64,000 bases of DNA from Clostridium pasteurianum DSM 525 = ATCC 6013. Lineage in GTDB: Bacteria; Bacillota; Clostridia; Clostridiales; Clostridiaceae. Below, piece by piece: positions 9,512 through 18,191 of the stretch. The notes under the pieces were generated by a model that saw only the letters and a list, made by a program, of their open reading frames with translations, searched no databases and was not told the DNA's origin. Each line of letters begins with the position of its first letter. Position 1 is the first letter of the stretch. The DNA is taken from positions 2,324,384 through 2,388,383 of the forward strand of contig NZ_CP009268.1 of assembly GCF_000807255.1 (NCBI RefSeq), given 5' to 3'. Position numbers and translations under genes: made by a program.

Positions 9512-10594
9512 TTATTGCTGCTTAAATTCAGACCAAATTAAGTCATATTGTTTTGTAACATCGCCTACATCTTCTAGATGTTTAGCTTTTCTAAATTCTT
9601 CCTGGGGAACATAAACAGCTTTATTATTCAAATATTCTTTTGACATATACTTTTTAGCTGCTGTATTTACACTTATATACTCTATATTATTAGTTATATC
9701 ATTATTTATTTTTCCGTCAAGTAGGTAATTAATAAATTTTTCTGCATTAGCTTTATGCGGTGCCTTTACAGGTATTACAAAATTATCTTCTTCAAATTGC
9801 ATTCCCTCTTCAGGATAGACAATTTTTAGTTTAGGATTCTCTTTTAGTGCAGCTGAAGCCTGTGATCCCCACATAATGCCTATGGATGTATCTCCACTTA
9901 TTAAACTATTATGAGGTGTATCTGCATCAAATACTTTCACGTTTGGTTTTAGATCTTTAAGTTCTGCCTTTGCCTTATTAAGTTTTGCAGGATCAGTTTC
10001 ATTTATACTATATCCAAGCTTTGTTAAAGCCATTCCTATTACGGATCTTGGATCATCTAGAAGTACTGCCGAATCTTTAAGTGAAGGATCCCATAAATCC
10101 TTAATTCCATTAATATCTTTTTTTACTTTATCAGGATTATATACAATCATTTGTCCACCCAATGTATAAGGTATAGAATATTTATTATCTTTATCATAGT
10201 ATTGATTTAAATAAGAAGAATCTATATTCTTGTAATTTGGTACATTAGCTTTATTTATGGGCTGAATTAATACTTCTTTCTGCTTCCCCATGACTTGAAT
10301 TATATAATCAGCACAAATTATAACATCGTATTGAGAACCTTTTACTGCTTGAAGCTTTGCAAGCATTTCTTCATTAGTAGAAAAATTACTATAATTCACT
10401 TTAATTCCAGTTTCCTTTTCAAATTGCTTAACTACATCATCTGGAACATAATTTGCCCAAGTAAAAAGATTTACTACTTTTTCACTGCTATCTTCAGAAT
10501 TTGAAGAGTTTTTATTTGAACAGCCTGAAAAAGTTAACAGAATCATCATAAAAACTAGCATAATACTAAAAATTTTTAATAATTTCTTTGACAC
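9512..10594 (-). CDS. potD: polyamine-type ABC transporter substrate-binding lipoprotein
   Basis: A secreted lipoprotein that binds spermidine/putrescine or a similar cation. The start is set at GTG (VSKKLLKIFSI) because AGGAGTG lies just before it. It has a signal peptide of about 24 residues and lipobox TFSGC with Cys25. The mature part begins VVNLFTWANYVPDDVVKQFEKE, the PotD/PotF N-terminal pattern. The 360-residue length is normal. Fourth gene of potABCD. Ligand preference for polyamines is inferred from the family. Confidence 0.87.
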   Translation of the reverse strand: MSKKLLKIFSIMLVFMMILLTFSGCSNKNSSNSEDSSEKVVNLFTWANYVPDDVVKQFEKETGIKVNYSNFSTNEEMLAKLQAVKGSQYDVIICADYIIQVMGKQKEVLIQPINKANVPNYKNIDSSYLNQYYDKDNKYSIPYTLGGQMIVYNPDKVKKDINGIKDLWDPSLKDSAVLLDDPRSVIGMALTKLGYSINETDPAKLNKAKAELKDLKPNVKVFDADTPHNSLISGDTSIGIMWGSQASAALKENPKLKIVYPEEGMQFEEDNFVIPVKAPHKANAEKFINYLLDGKINNDITNNIEYISVNTAAKKYMSKEYLNNKAVYVPQEEFRKAKHLEDVGDVTKQYDLIWSEFKQQ

Positions 10595-10613
10595 AAAAAT
10601 CACTCCTATAATT

Positions 10614-11396
10614 TTATTTTTTTAAAGAGACCTTGATAGTCTGTGATATAATTAAAACTAAAAAAGTTATAATTAACATTATAGTACACAATGCATTTAT
10701 TTCCCCTGAAAGACCAAAACGAAGCATAGAAAATATTTTTATAGGCAAAGTAGTACTCTCTGGCCCACCTACAAAAAAGTTTATTATTATATCATCCAAA
10801 GATAAAGCAAAAACCAACATAGCTCCTGATATTACTGCTGGAAATATTATAGGCAAAGTTATAGTTTTAAAAACAATAAAATTATTAGCTCCTAAATCCA
10901 TAGCTGCTTCTTCAATAGATGAATCAAAATCAGCTAATCTAGCTTTAACATTAATTAAGACAAAAGGAATACAAAAGGTTGTATGTGAAATTACTAATGT
11001 AGTAATACCAAAATCCACCTTAAGTAGAGAAAAATAAATCAATAAAGATATACCCATTATTATTTCTGGTATTACTATAGGTATATATAATAATAAATTA
11101 ACTGCATTTTTACCTTTGAACTTATATCTATGTAAACCAACGGCACCTATGGTACCAATTACAGATGAAATGAAAGTACTAATAATTGCTACTGTAAAGC
11201 TATTCTTTATAGCAATTAATACATTATCATCATTCATTAATTTTACATACCAATCCATAGTAAAACCTGCCCAAATTGCACTACTTTTTGATGAATTAAA
11301 AGAATATATAACAACAATTATTATTGGAACATATAAAAATGCAAATATAAGCAGCATATAAATGCACGATAAATTTTTTAATGCTTTTACTCCCAT
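10614..11396 (-). CDS. potC: polyamine-type ABC transporter permease PotC
   Basis: An inner-membrane permease of about 260 residues with six predicted helices and the binding-protein-dependent permease EAA loop (IEEAAMDLGANNFIVFKTITLP). The start ATG at 11396 is used because GGAGG precedes it; it overlaps the potB stop by one base (TGATG), indicating translational coupling. It pairs with PotB to form the membrane channel driven by PotA. Confidence 0.9.
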   Translation of the reverse strand: MGVKALKNLSCIYMLLIFAFLYVPIIIVVIYSFNSSKSSAIWAGFTMDWYVKLMNDDNVLIAIKNSFTVAIISTFISSVIGTIGAVGLHRYKFKGKNAVNLLLYIPIVIPEIIMGISLLIYFSLLKVDFGITTLVISHTTFCIPFVLINVKARLADFDSSIEEAAMDLGANNFIVFKTITLPIIFPAVISGAMLVFALSLDDIIINFFVGGPESTTLPIKIFSMLRFGLSGEINALCTIMLIITFLVLIISQTIKVSLKK

Positions 11397-12253
11397 CAAA
11401 AAACCTCCATATCAACTTTTTTACCAACTATTTTTGTATAAATACCTATTAGTATAATGGAAATTGCAATCATTACAATGGACAATGCCGCACCAAAAGG
11501 CCAATCTCTTGATACTAAGAATTGATTTCTTATCAGATTTCCTATTAACATAACCTTGCTGCCTCCCATTAAATCCGCTATAAAAAATAATCCTACAGAA
11601 GGTACAAATACTAAAATGCATCCAGCTATTATTCCAGAAGTAGTTAGTGGAATTGTTATAGTTAAAAATGCCTTTAATGGTGATGCTCCTAAATCTTTAG
11701 CCGCTTCTATGTAACTTCTATCTAATTTTTCTATAGAATTATATATTGGAAGTACCATAAACGGAAATAGAGTATATATCATTCCTATAAGAACTGCCCC
11801 ATAAGTATACAACATATTTAATGGCTCTTTGATTATATTAGTGATCATCAAAAAATGATTTATAACCCCCTGTGACCTTAAAAGTATCATCCATGCATAA
11901 TTCCTTATAAGTGAATTAGTCCAAAAGGGTAAAATAATAATTATTAGTATTATAATATTAAATTTTCTTGGTATCTTTGAAGAAAAATATGCGAAGGGAT
12001 ATCCTATAATTAAAGTTACTACAGTTGTAATAAGAGCAATTATCAGTGAATCCACAAATACTTTAAAATATAAAGGATTTCCCATTCTAGTATAATTTTC
12101 AATAGTGAAATTATAAAAAATTCCTCCATTTGTTCCTCTCTGCATAAAACTTATAAATATTATATATAAAAGCGGTACTGCCACGAAGATAAACATCCAC
12201 AGCATTATGGGTATAGTGGTTGTTAATTTTGACATATCTATTTTCTTCTTCAT
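11396..12253 (-). CDS. potB: polyamine-type ABC transporter permease PotB
   Basis: The permease partner of PotC, about 285 residues and six helices, with the EAA motif YIEAAKDLGASPLKAFLTITIP. The start at MKKKIDMSK is chosen because TAGGAGAG, overlapping the potA stop, lies five bases upstream; an in-frame ATG 18 bases earlier would translate that ribosome site. The stop overlaps the start of potC. Confidence 0.9.
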   Translation of the reverse strand: MKKKIDMSKLTTTIPIMLWMFIFVAVPLLYIIFISFMQRGTNGGIFYNFTIENYTRMGNPLYFKVFVDSLIIALITTVVTLIIGYPFAYFSSKIPRKFNIIILIIIILPFWTNSLIRNYAWMILLRSQGVINHFLMITNIIKEPLNMLYTYGAVLIGMIYTLFPFMVLPIYNSIEKLDRSYIEAAKDLGASPLKAFLTITIPLTTSGIIAGCILVFVPSVGLFFIADLMGGSKVMLIGNLIRNQFLVSRDWPFGAALSIVMIAISIILIGIYTKIVGKKVDMEVF

Positions 12254-12263
12254 AGTATCTCTC

Positions 12264-13325
12264 CTATACATCAGCGATGATAGACATATCCTCTTCTGCC
12301 CAATAAATCCAAATGTCAGTGTCTATCTTAGGTAATGCAGCTTTCTTATCGTAATTATAAATAATTATCTCCTGACCATCTATTAATGAAACAATCATTT
12401 TAATTAATGATCCACTATAATTATATTCTTTTACAGTGGCTTTAACAGAGAAATCCTTTTTATCACTTGAATATTTTATATTTTCTGGTCGTACTGAAAT
12501 ATAGAGTTCTTGATTATTAATACCGATATTCTTTATTTTTATAACATCGTTATGAATCTTTGCTAATATTTTTCCATCTTCACTGTTTTCAAAATTTACT
12601 TTAATTATATTGGATTCCCCTATAAATCCTGCCACAAATTTTGTTCTAGGTCTTTCATATATTTCTTCAGGTGTTCCTACTTGCTCAATTATTCCATTGT
12701 TCATTACAACAATTCTATCAGACATATTTAAAGCTTCTTCCTGATCATGTGTAACATAAATAAAAGTTATACCAAGATTTTTCTGAAGTTTTCTAAGTTC
12801 TACTTGCATTTGTTTTCTAAGTTTTAAATCCAAAGCCCCTAGCGGCTCATCCAGCAATAATATTTTGGGATCATTTATTAGTGCTCTTGCTATAGCAACC
12901 CTTTGCTTTTGCCCACCACTCAATTGGCTTGGCTTTCTTTTTTCAAAACCTTCAAGCTTAACTAAACTAAGCATAGCTTTTACTCTTTTAGATATTTCTT
13001 TCTTGTCTACCTTCTTAATTTTGAGGCTATATGAAATATTATCGTATACTGTCATATGTGGAAAGAGTGCATAATTTTGAAATACTGTATTTACATTTCT
13101 CTCATGAGGCTTTTTATTATGAACAGGTTCATTTTCTAATAAAATATTACCGCTGCTTGGTTCTTCAAATCCACCGATCATTCTTAATGTAGTAGTTTTA
13201 CCACATCCACTAGGACCTAAGAGAGTTAAAAATTCTCCTTTTCTTATTCTTAGAGACATATTGTCAATTATTTTTACATCGTCAAAAATTTTTTCAACTT
13301 TATCTATATCCAATATAACATCCAA
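12264..13325 (-). CDS. potA: polyamine-type ABC transporter ATP-binding protein
   Basis: The ATPase of the importer, 353 residues: Walker A GPSGCGKTT, Q-loop, signature LSGGQKQRVAIARAL, Walker B ILLLDEPLGALD and the switch His in THDQEEAL, followed by a C-terminal TOBE-type regulatory domain (about 240-353). A TTG start follows AGGAGG at a rather long spacing, so the exact start is slightly uncertain. First gene of the operon. A repeated putative RNA element lies about 115 bases upstream in the same orientation. Confidence 0.93.
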   Translation of the reverse strand: MDVILDIDKVEKIFDDVKIIDNMSLRIRKGEFLTLLGPSGCGKTTTLRMIGGFEEPSSGNILLENEPVHNKKPHERNVNTVFQNYALFPHMTVYDNISYSLKIKKVDKKEISKRVKAMLSLVKLEGFEKRKPSQLSGGQKQRVAIARALINDPKILLLDEPLGALDLKLRKQMQVELRKLQKNLGITFIYVTHDQEEALNMSDRIVVMNNGIIEQVGTPEEIYERPRTKFVAGFIGESNIIKVNFENSEDGKILAKIHNDVIKIKNIGINNQELYISVRPENIKYSSDKKDFSVKATVKEYNYSGSLIKMIVSLIDGQEIIIYNYDKKAALPKIDTDIWIYWAEEDMSIIADV

Positions 13326-13438
13326 AACAATTTATTCCTCCTAAATAGCAAAGTATATCCTAGTTTTCATATCTAAAATCTAGGAATTAAGCTTATTATA
13401 ATATTATAAAAACTTTATGTCAATTAATGACTTAAATT

Positions 13439-13529
13439 CTTTATCCGATGACTAACAGTCGTAATACTTATGGCACTCTGTAAAGTGGTAGATAACGGCT
13501 GCTATGTCCCTGGATAACGATTCCTAAGT
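13439..13529 (-). repeat. repeated putative structured element, copy C (upstream of potA)
   Basis: Read on the minus strand it starts ACTTAGGAATCGTTATCC and ends TTAGTCATCGGATAAAG. The left 40 bases match copy B (54753-54830) at 36 of 40 positions and the right 27 bases at 23 of 27, with an unrelated middle containing a CACT/AGTG hairpin. TTATCC and GGATAA can pair to close the element. It has the same orientation as potA. No known riboswitch class is recognised. Confidence 0.7.
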
Positions 13530-13545
13530 ATCGAGAATACAGATA

Positions 13546-14190
13546 CTAAGAATTCTGCTTATCTTCATTTAAAAACTTTTTATAGATGGTTGTTACTTCA
13601 CCTAAAATTTTTATACTTTCCTGAATATTATCATCAACTTCTAATGAATGTTGTGCATTATTAATTAACTTCAATTTAATATTTTTATGGTGCTGTAATG
13701 ATCTTATATTTTTTTCACCAAATATTGGATCTCTTGTTCCTATAATTGTGTAAGTTTCTACTTCTATCATATGTTCTACAGTATGGGGGGTAGGTGTTAA
13801 ATACAAGGACTGAACATTTTCATATCCAATATTTTTTGCAATATTACCTGCTATTTCACCACCTATACTTTTGCTTATAAAATAAAGTTTATTATATCTC
13901 TTATGACTACAATTTCTTATAACTGGCAATATTTCATCTGCTATAATTTTAATTATATCTTTTCCAATATCATCTTTAGATAATTTATATCCATATCTAA
14001 CACATAATACATCCATTTTTTCCATAGATGCTGCCTTTCTTGCATAGTACAATAAAGGTTTTTCAAAACTATAATTAACTCCAGGAAACAATACAACTAG
14101 AGAATTATTTTTATCTTTATCACAATAGAAATCATTAACTATCTCTTTTCCGTTTCTAGATTTATATATTACGGGTAAAAATTGAAACAA
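13546..14190 (-). CDS. alpha/beta hydrolase, 214 aa
   Basis: A cytoplasmic alpha/beta-hydrolase-fold protein. An opening strand LVVLFPGVNYSFEKP supplies the oxyanion region, the nucleophile elbow is SKSIGG (nucleophile Ser, Gly in the first position replaced by Ser), an Asp lies in GTRDPIFG and a His in NAQHSLEV, giving a full triad. No signal peptide. A TTG start follows AAGGTGA. The substrate is unknown. It precedes the pot operon on the same strand, but copy C of the repeat and about 220 bases separate them. Confidence 0.75.
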   Translation of the reverse strand: MFQFLPVIYKSRNGKEIVNDFYCDKDKNNSLVVLFPGVNYSFEKPLLYYARKAASMEKMDVLCVRYGYKLSKDDIGKDIIKIIADEILPVIRNCSHKRYNKLYFISKSIGGEIAGNIAKNIGYENVQSLYLTPTPHTVEHMIEVETYTIIGTRDPIFGEKNIRSLQHHKNIKLKLINNAQHSLEVDDNIQESIKILGEVTTIYKKFLNEDKQNS

Positions 14191-14334
14191 AGAATCACCT
14201 TCTTAAAATATTTTATTTAAATTATATCATATTGACAAATTTTATTGAAAATTTTAGAAATATTCTAAATTTATTTTGTATTTATTATTAAATACTCTAC
14301 AAATTTTTTTAATGTTTTAATGTTTTAATTTTTT

Positions 14335-14388
14335 AATAATGGACTGTATTGCAATTCATAAATATGTATTGTGATACAGTCCATTATT
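14335..14388 (-). terminator. terminator after the M29 aminopeptidase
   Basis: A 15-bp perfect inverted repeat (AATAATGGACTGTAT and its complement) with a 24-base loop containing further short pairing, within A/T-rich flanks. It lies about 25 bases past the aminopeptidase stop. Confidence 0.75.
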
Positions 14389-14413
14389 AAATAAATATTT
14401 AAAACATATATTT

Positions 14414-15643
14414 TTAATATTTAAAATTTCCATTCTCAAATACTGTTATTTTATCTCCATTATCTTTTATACCTGTAATATTTAAATCTTCTGTTCCTAT
14501 CATGAAGTCTACATGTTCTATTGAATCATTAACACCTATAGCTTTCAGTTCATCTGCTGACATTTCTTCTCCATTTTTTACGCATACAGGATAGGCTTTA
14601 CCTATAGCTAAATGACAGGAGGCATTTTCATCAAATAATGTATTATAAAATAATATATTAGAATTTGAAATAGGAGAATTATAGGGAACTAATGCAACTT
14701 CACCAAGATATTTACTTCCTTCATCTGTATCTATAAGACTTTTTAAAGTATCATATCCCTTATCAGCAGTAAAATCTACAATTTCTCCATCCTTAAAAGT
14801 AATTGAAAATTTTTCAATTAGATTTCCTCTGTAATTTAGTGGTTTGGAACTTACTACAATACCATTTACACCTGTCTTTTTAGGTAATGTAAATACCTCT
14901 TCTGTAGGTATATTTGCAATAAACTCTACATATTCAGGAGTATAGGAAGATCCTCCAAGCCATATGTGATTTTCAGGAAGTTCTATTTTTAAATCTGTAC
15001 CCAAGGAATTCTTATATTCAAGATACTTAAAATTATTTTTATTTAAAAAATCCATACTCTTATTTAAATTGTTTTTATGTTCTTCCCAGGCAGCTACAGG
15101 ATTATCTACATCTGCTCTTACTGCTTTAAATATGGCATTCCAAAGCTTTTCCACTGCTATGCCTTCTGTTGTACCTGGGAACACCTTTTTTGCCCAAGCT
15201 TTAGTTGGTACAGATACTACACACCATACATTTTTGTCACTCATAAGTCTTTCTCTATAATCCTTCAAAGCTACACTTGAGGCCTTATTAGCTTTCATAA
15301 GCCTTTCTGGATTTACATCTTTCATTAACTCTGGATCTGAAGCTGAGATACTTAAAAAAGCTGCCCCTTCTTTCGCATAGGAAACATATAATTCTTTTCT
15401 CCAACTAGGAAATTCTTTAAAAACTTCATCCGGTGCATTTAAATATTTTATCTTTGAAAGAAGTTCATCATTCCAGCTCACTACTACATCCTTAGCTCCT
15501 TCTTTATAAGCTATTTCCGAAACCTTTCTAGTAAATTCTGCACATTCAATAGGAGAATTAATTACAAGAATTTGATTTTTTTGAATATTAATACCTTGTT
15601 TTACTATAAGCTCAGCATATTTTTTTAAAATATTATAATTCAT
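14414..15643 (-). CDS. aminopeptidase, M29 family (AmpS/PepS type)
   Basis: A 409-residue leucyl/oligo-aminopeptidase of the thermophilic M29 family: N-terminal YAELIVKQGINIQKNQILVI, metal-ligand Glu in FIANIPTEEVFTLP, then a His in ENASCHLAIGKAYP and the C-terminal HVDFMIGTEDLNITG segment. It removes N-terminal amino acids from peptides in the cytoplasm using two divalent metals. Full length, with its own ribosome site (AGAGGAG) and terminator. Confidence 0.9.
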   Translation of the reverse strand: MNYNILKKYAELIVKQGINIQKNQILVINSPIECAEFTRKVSEIAYKEGAKDVVVSWNDELLSKIKYLNAPDEVFKEFPSWRKELYVSYAKEGAAFLSISASDPELMKDVNPERLMKANKASSVALKDYRERLMSDKNVWCVVSVPTKAWAKKVFPGTTEGIAVEKLWNAIFKAVRADVDNPVAAWEEHKNNLNKSMDFLNKNNFKYLEYKNSLGTDLKIELPENHIWLGGSSYTPEYVEFIANIPTEEVFTLPKKTGVNGIVVSSKPLNYRGNLIEKFSITFKDGEIVDFTADKGYDTLKSLIDTDEGSKYLGEVALVPYNSPISNSNILFYNTLFDENASCHLAIGKAYPVCVKNGEEMSADELKAIGVNDSIEHVDFMIGTEDLNITGIKDNGDKITVFENGNFKY

Positions 15644-15824
15644 AATGGAAACTCCTCTCTTTTTATATGATTTTTTATACTATACATATTTTTTAATTGT
15701 ATACTATGGTAAAGTATACCACAAAATTTATATAACATGCATGATGCAATTATCTACAATTTGTAATATACAGTTAGTTTAGCCAATCAATTTATTTAAA
15801 TCTACCTATAAAAAAATTTAATTA

Positions 15825-15877
15825 AAATAAAAGGCTGCCTCAAATATCTAAAATACATGAGGCAGCCTTTTTATTTT
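15825..15877 (-). terminator. terminator after rubrerythrin
   Basis: A strong stem with GGCTGCCTCA and its complement flanked by AAAATAAAA/TTTTTATTTT, immediately past the rubrerythrin stop. Confidence 0.9.
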
Positions 15878-15880
15878 AAA

Positions 15881-16468
15881 TTAATAATTTTCTTCAAGAA
15901 CTTCAAAATAAGATTGTGGATGAGCACAAGCAGGGCATGCCTTAGGTGCAGCTTGTCCTACATATATATATCCACAATTATTACATTTCCATTTTACAAC
16001 ACTTTCTTTTTCAAATACTTTTTCCTTTTCAACATTTTCAAGCAATTTTCTATATCTTTCTTCATGATGTTTTTCAACTTCTGATATTCTATTAAATACT
16101 ATAGCTATTTCATCAAAACCTTCTTCTTCTGCTACTTTAGCAAACTCAGGATATAGCTGTGTCCATTCTTCATTTTCTCCATTGGCCGCAGAAAGCAAAT
16201 TAACTTTAGTATCACCCAATGCAATAGGATAGGCTGCATCATTAATAGTAACCGCTTCTCCACAAAGATTACTATTTAAAAATTTGAAAAATCTTTTAGC
16301 ATGTTCTTTTTCATTATCAGCTGTTTCTATAAATATATTTGATATTTGTACATAACCTTCTTTTTTTGCTACAGAGGCATAATAAGTATATCTATTTCTA
16401 GCTTGTGATTCTCCTGCAAAAGCTTTTAATAAATTTTCGGCAGTTTTTGTTCCCTTTAATGATTTCAA
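15881..16468 (-). CDS. rbr: rubrerythrin
   Basis: A non-haem diiron peroxidase that reduces hydrogen peroxide with electrons from rubredoxin, central to oxygen defence in anaerobes. The 195-residue length is typical. A ferritin-like four-helix domain carries diiron Glu residues ([31 protein letters not shown]), followed by a C-terminal rubredoxin-like domain with two Cys pairs (KCNNCGYI and ACPACAHP). The start is set at TTG ([12 protein letters not shown]) because GAGGAGAG lies six bases before it. Monocistronic. Confidence 0.95.
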   Translation of the reverse strand: MKSLKGTKTAENLLKAFAGESQARNRYTYYASVAKKEGYVQISNIFIETADNEKEHAKRFFKFLNSNLCGEAVTINDAAYPIALGDTKVNLLSAANGENEEWTQLYPEFAKVAEEEGFDEIAIVFNRISEVEKHHEERYRKLLENVEKEKVFEKESVVKWKCNNCGYIYVGQAAPKACPACAHPQSYFEVLEENY

Positions 16469-16597
16469 ATATATCTCTCCTCTCACTAGTTAATTAAATA
16501 TTTTTCATTAGTATTATCAAAACCCTGTCCATTTTATCGCTTACATCTATATTTTACTATTTTTTTATAAGTATTTAAAGTATATAATGAATGATTA

Positions 16598-16630
16598 ATT
16601 GAATTATTTCAAATATTAAAATAATTCAAT
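16598..16630 (-). repeat. hairpin after the HAD phosphatase gene
   Basis: A perfect 12-bp inverted repeat (ATTGAATTATTT and its complement) about 35 bases past the HAD gene stop. It may act as a terminator but no T-run follows. Confidence 0.4.
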
Positions 16631-16664
16631 TATATTTTCTAAGTCAATCCCTAAAATATATTAT

Positions 16665-17315
16665 TTAATCCAATATTTGGCTTAATCCATTAATATCTTT
16701 AACTATATACTCAGGCTGCTCCTTTTTTAATTCCTCATAAGATCCATATCCATACAATACCCCTATAGAATGAATTTTTATCTCTTTTGCACCAATGATA
16801 TCATATTTTCTATCCCCCACCATAATTACATTATCTTTTTCACATTTACACACTTCTAATGCATGGGAAATTACTTCTCCTTTTCTACTTAAAGTACCGT
16901 CTAAATTACTGCCAGCTACAAATGTAAAATATTTATCTATATTAAAATATGTCAATATTCTTTCTGCAAAAATTTTAGGTTTTGAAGTTGCTATAATTAG
17001 ATTTTTATCTTTATTGTAAAGTTTATTTAATAATTCAACAATGCCATTATATAATTTATTTTCAAATATACCTTTATCAGAAAAATATTCTCTATATTTT
17101 TCAACAGCATTATTTGCATCAACATCACTAAAATTATAATATTTTTTAAAGGAATCTTTAAGAGGTGGACCAATAAATTTATTTAAATTCTCTAAATCAC
17201 TTTCAAATATACCAAAGTATTTTAATGCATATTGTATAGATTTAGTAATGCCTACCTTGGGATTAGTTAAAGTGCCATCTAAATCAAACAAAATGGTATT
17301 ATAATTTTTTTTCAT
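16665..17315 (-). CDS. HAD hydrolase, phosphoglycolate-phosphatase-like
   Basis: A 216-residue haloacid-dehalogenase phosphatase. Motif I FDLDGTLTNP (nucleophile Asp, second Asp) is near residues 10-19, motif II is ATSKPK, and motif III/IV is MVGDRKYDIIGAKEI. An alpha-helical cap between motifs I and II begins GITKSIQYAL, the pattern of Gph/PgmB-like enzymes. It dephosphorylates a small phosphate ester; the physiological substrate cannot be assigned. Single gene, ribosome site AGGAGAA. Confidence 0.85.
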   Translation of the reverse strand: MKKNYNTILFDLDGTLTNPKVGITKSIQYALKYFGIFESDLENLNKFIGPPLKDSFKKYYNFSDVDANNAVEKYREYFSDKGIFENKLYNGIVELLNKLYNKDKNLIIATSKPKIFAERILTYFNIDKYFTFVAGSNLDGTLSRKGEVISHALEVCKCEKDNVIMVGDRKYDIIGAKEIKIHSIGVLYGYGSYEELKKEQPEYIVKDINGLSQILD

Positions 17316-17400
17316 AGTAATTCTCCTATCAAATTATATTCTAATTTCTAAATTATGTACTAAATATTTTAACATATAATTTAATACAACAAAAGTTAGC

Positions 17401-17423
17401 AACCACCATTTCAAATGGTGGTT
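17401..17423. repeat. IS200 end hairpin (3' end)
   Basis: AACCACCATTT, one-base loop, and its complement, about 90 bases past the transposase stop. Such imperfect palindromes are bound by TnpA at the right end. Confidence 0.75.
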
Positions 17424-17515
17424 TAATTTTGGTCCCTCCAGGACACGTTACTGGCACGCCTAAAGGCGGTTTCGCAAAGCCATTTTTACTGGTTACCTCT
17501 CATGCGAGGCCTTTG

Positions 17516-17938
17516 CTATTTTCTTCCGTCTTCTAGTTTATCACTCTCTTCTTGTTGCCTTATATACTCTATTATTGTATCTTCATTTACATTTCCTACC
17601 GTTGCTACATAATAACCTCTTGCCCAGAAATGTCTTTCTCCCCATCTACTTCTATACTCTGGATGCCTATCAAACAACATTAATGCACTTTTTCCTTTTA
17701 AATATGCCATACACTCAGATACACATAATTTTGGTGGAATTGCTATATACATATGAACATGATCTTTACAAACCTTTCCTTCTATCAATGTGATCTGCTT
17801 CATTTCACATAACTTCTTTAAAATTTCTACTATATCTTTTTTTGTTTCACCATACATTATTTTTCTTCTATACTTTGGAATAAACACTATATGATATGTG
17901 CAATTCCATCTAGTATGTGCTATACTTGCATTATCCAT
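17516..17938 (-). CDS. tnpA: IS200/IS605 family Y1 transposase TnpA
   Basis: A 140-residue HUH single-strand transposase. The metal-binding HUH is HVH in CKDHVHMYIAIPPK, the catalytic Tyr lies in ARGYYVATVGNVNED, and the N-terminal CTYHIVFIPKYRR is diagnostic. Length and motifs look complete, so the protein may be active. The ribosome site is AGGAGG. Confidence 0.95.
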   Translation of the reverse strand: MDNASIAHTRWNCTYHIVFIPKYRRKIMYGETKKDIVEILKKLCEMKQITLIEGKVCKDHVHMYIAIPPKLCVSECMAYLKGKSALMLFDRHPEYRSRWGERHFWARGYYVATVGNVNEDTIIEYIRQQEESDKLEDGRK

Positions 17939-18038
17939 TTGGATAACCTCCTTTGATTTGATACGGCCTGCGAAACCTGTATCATTATATCATTGGAGGT
18001 TCTTTTACTCTAGCCAAATCTACTGCTTATTCTATTCG

Positions 18039-18055
18039 CCCCATCTCAGATGGGG
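18039..18055. repeat. IS200 end hairpin (5' end)
   Basis: CCCCATCT, one-base loop, AGATGGGG, about 100 bases before the transposase start. It is the partner end of the element. Confidence 0.7.
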
Positions 18056-18191
18056 GATTAATATACTGTGTCATTTAAATAATATTTAATTTAACAATTA
18101 AAATATTAATCTCATAATATATACTGCAATGAATAATCTTTTCATTATTTAAATTAATAATTTTCTACTCATAAGGAGGGGTAACACTATA

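Larger units (their letters stand above)
17395..18060 (-). mobile_element. IS200-type insertion sequence (IS200/IS605 family)
   Basis: About 0.66 kb carrying only a Y1 transposase, flanked by subterminal hairpins instead of inverted repeats: an 11-bp perfect stem at 17401-17423 and an 8-bp stem at 18039-18055. There is no tnpB accessory gene. Single-strand transposition without target duplication is the rule of the family. The exact termini are estimated from the hairpins. It separates the HAD gene from the multicopper oxidase gene. Confidence 0.8.

Noticed and set aside
10633-11037. 134-codon + strand frame opposite potC
   Set aside because: It is the antisense of a clear permease gene, with no ribosome site or family.
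13439-13529. Known riboswitch (purine, lysine, SAM, TPP, c-di-GMP, glycine, guanidine) for the repeat element
   Set aside because: None of the conserved core sequences of these classes is found, so it is left unassigned.
17395-18060. IS605 with a TnpB gene
   Set aside because: Only the Y1 transposase is present between the two end hairpins; no TnpB frame exists.
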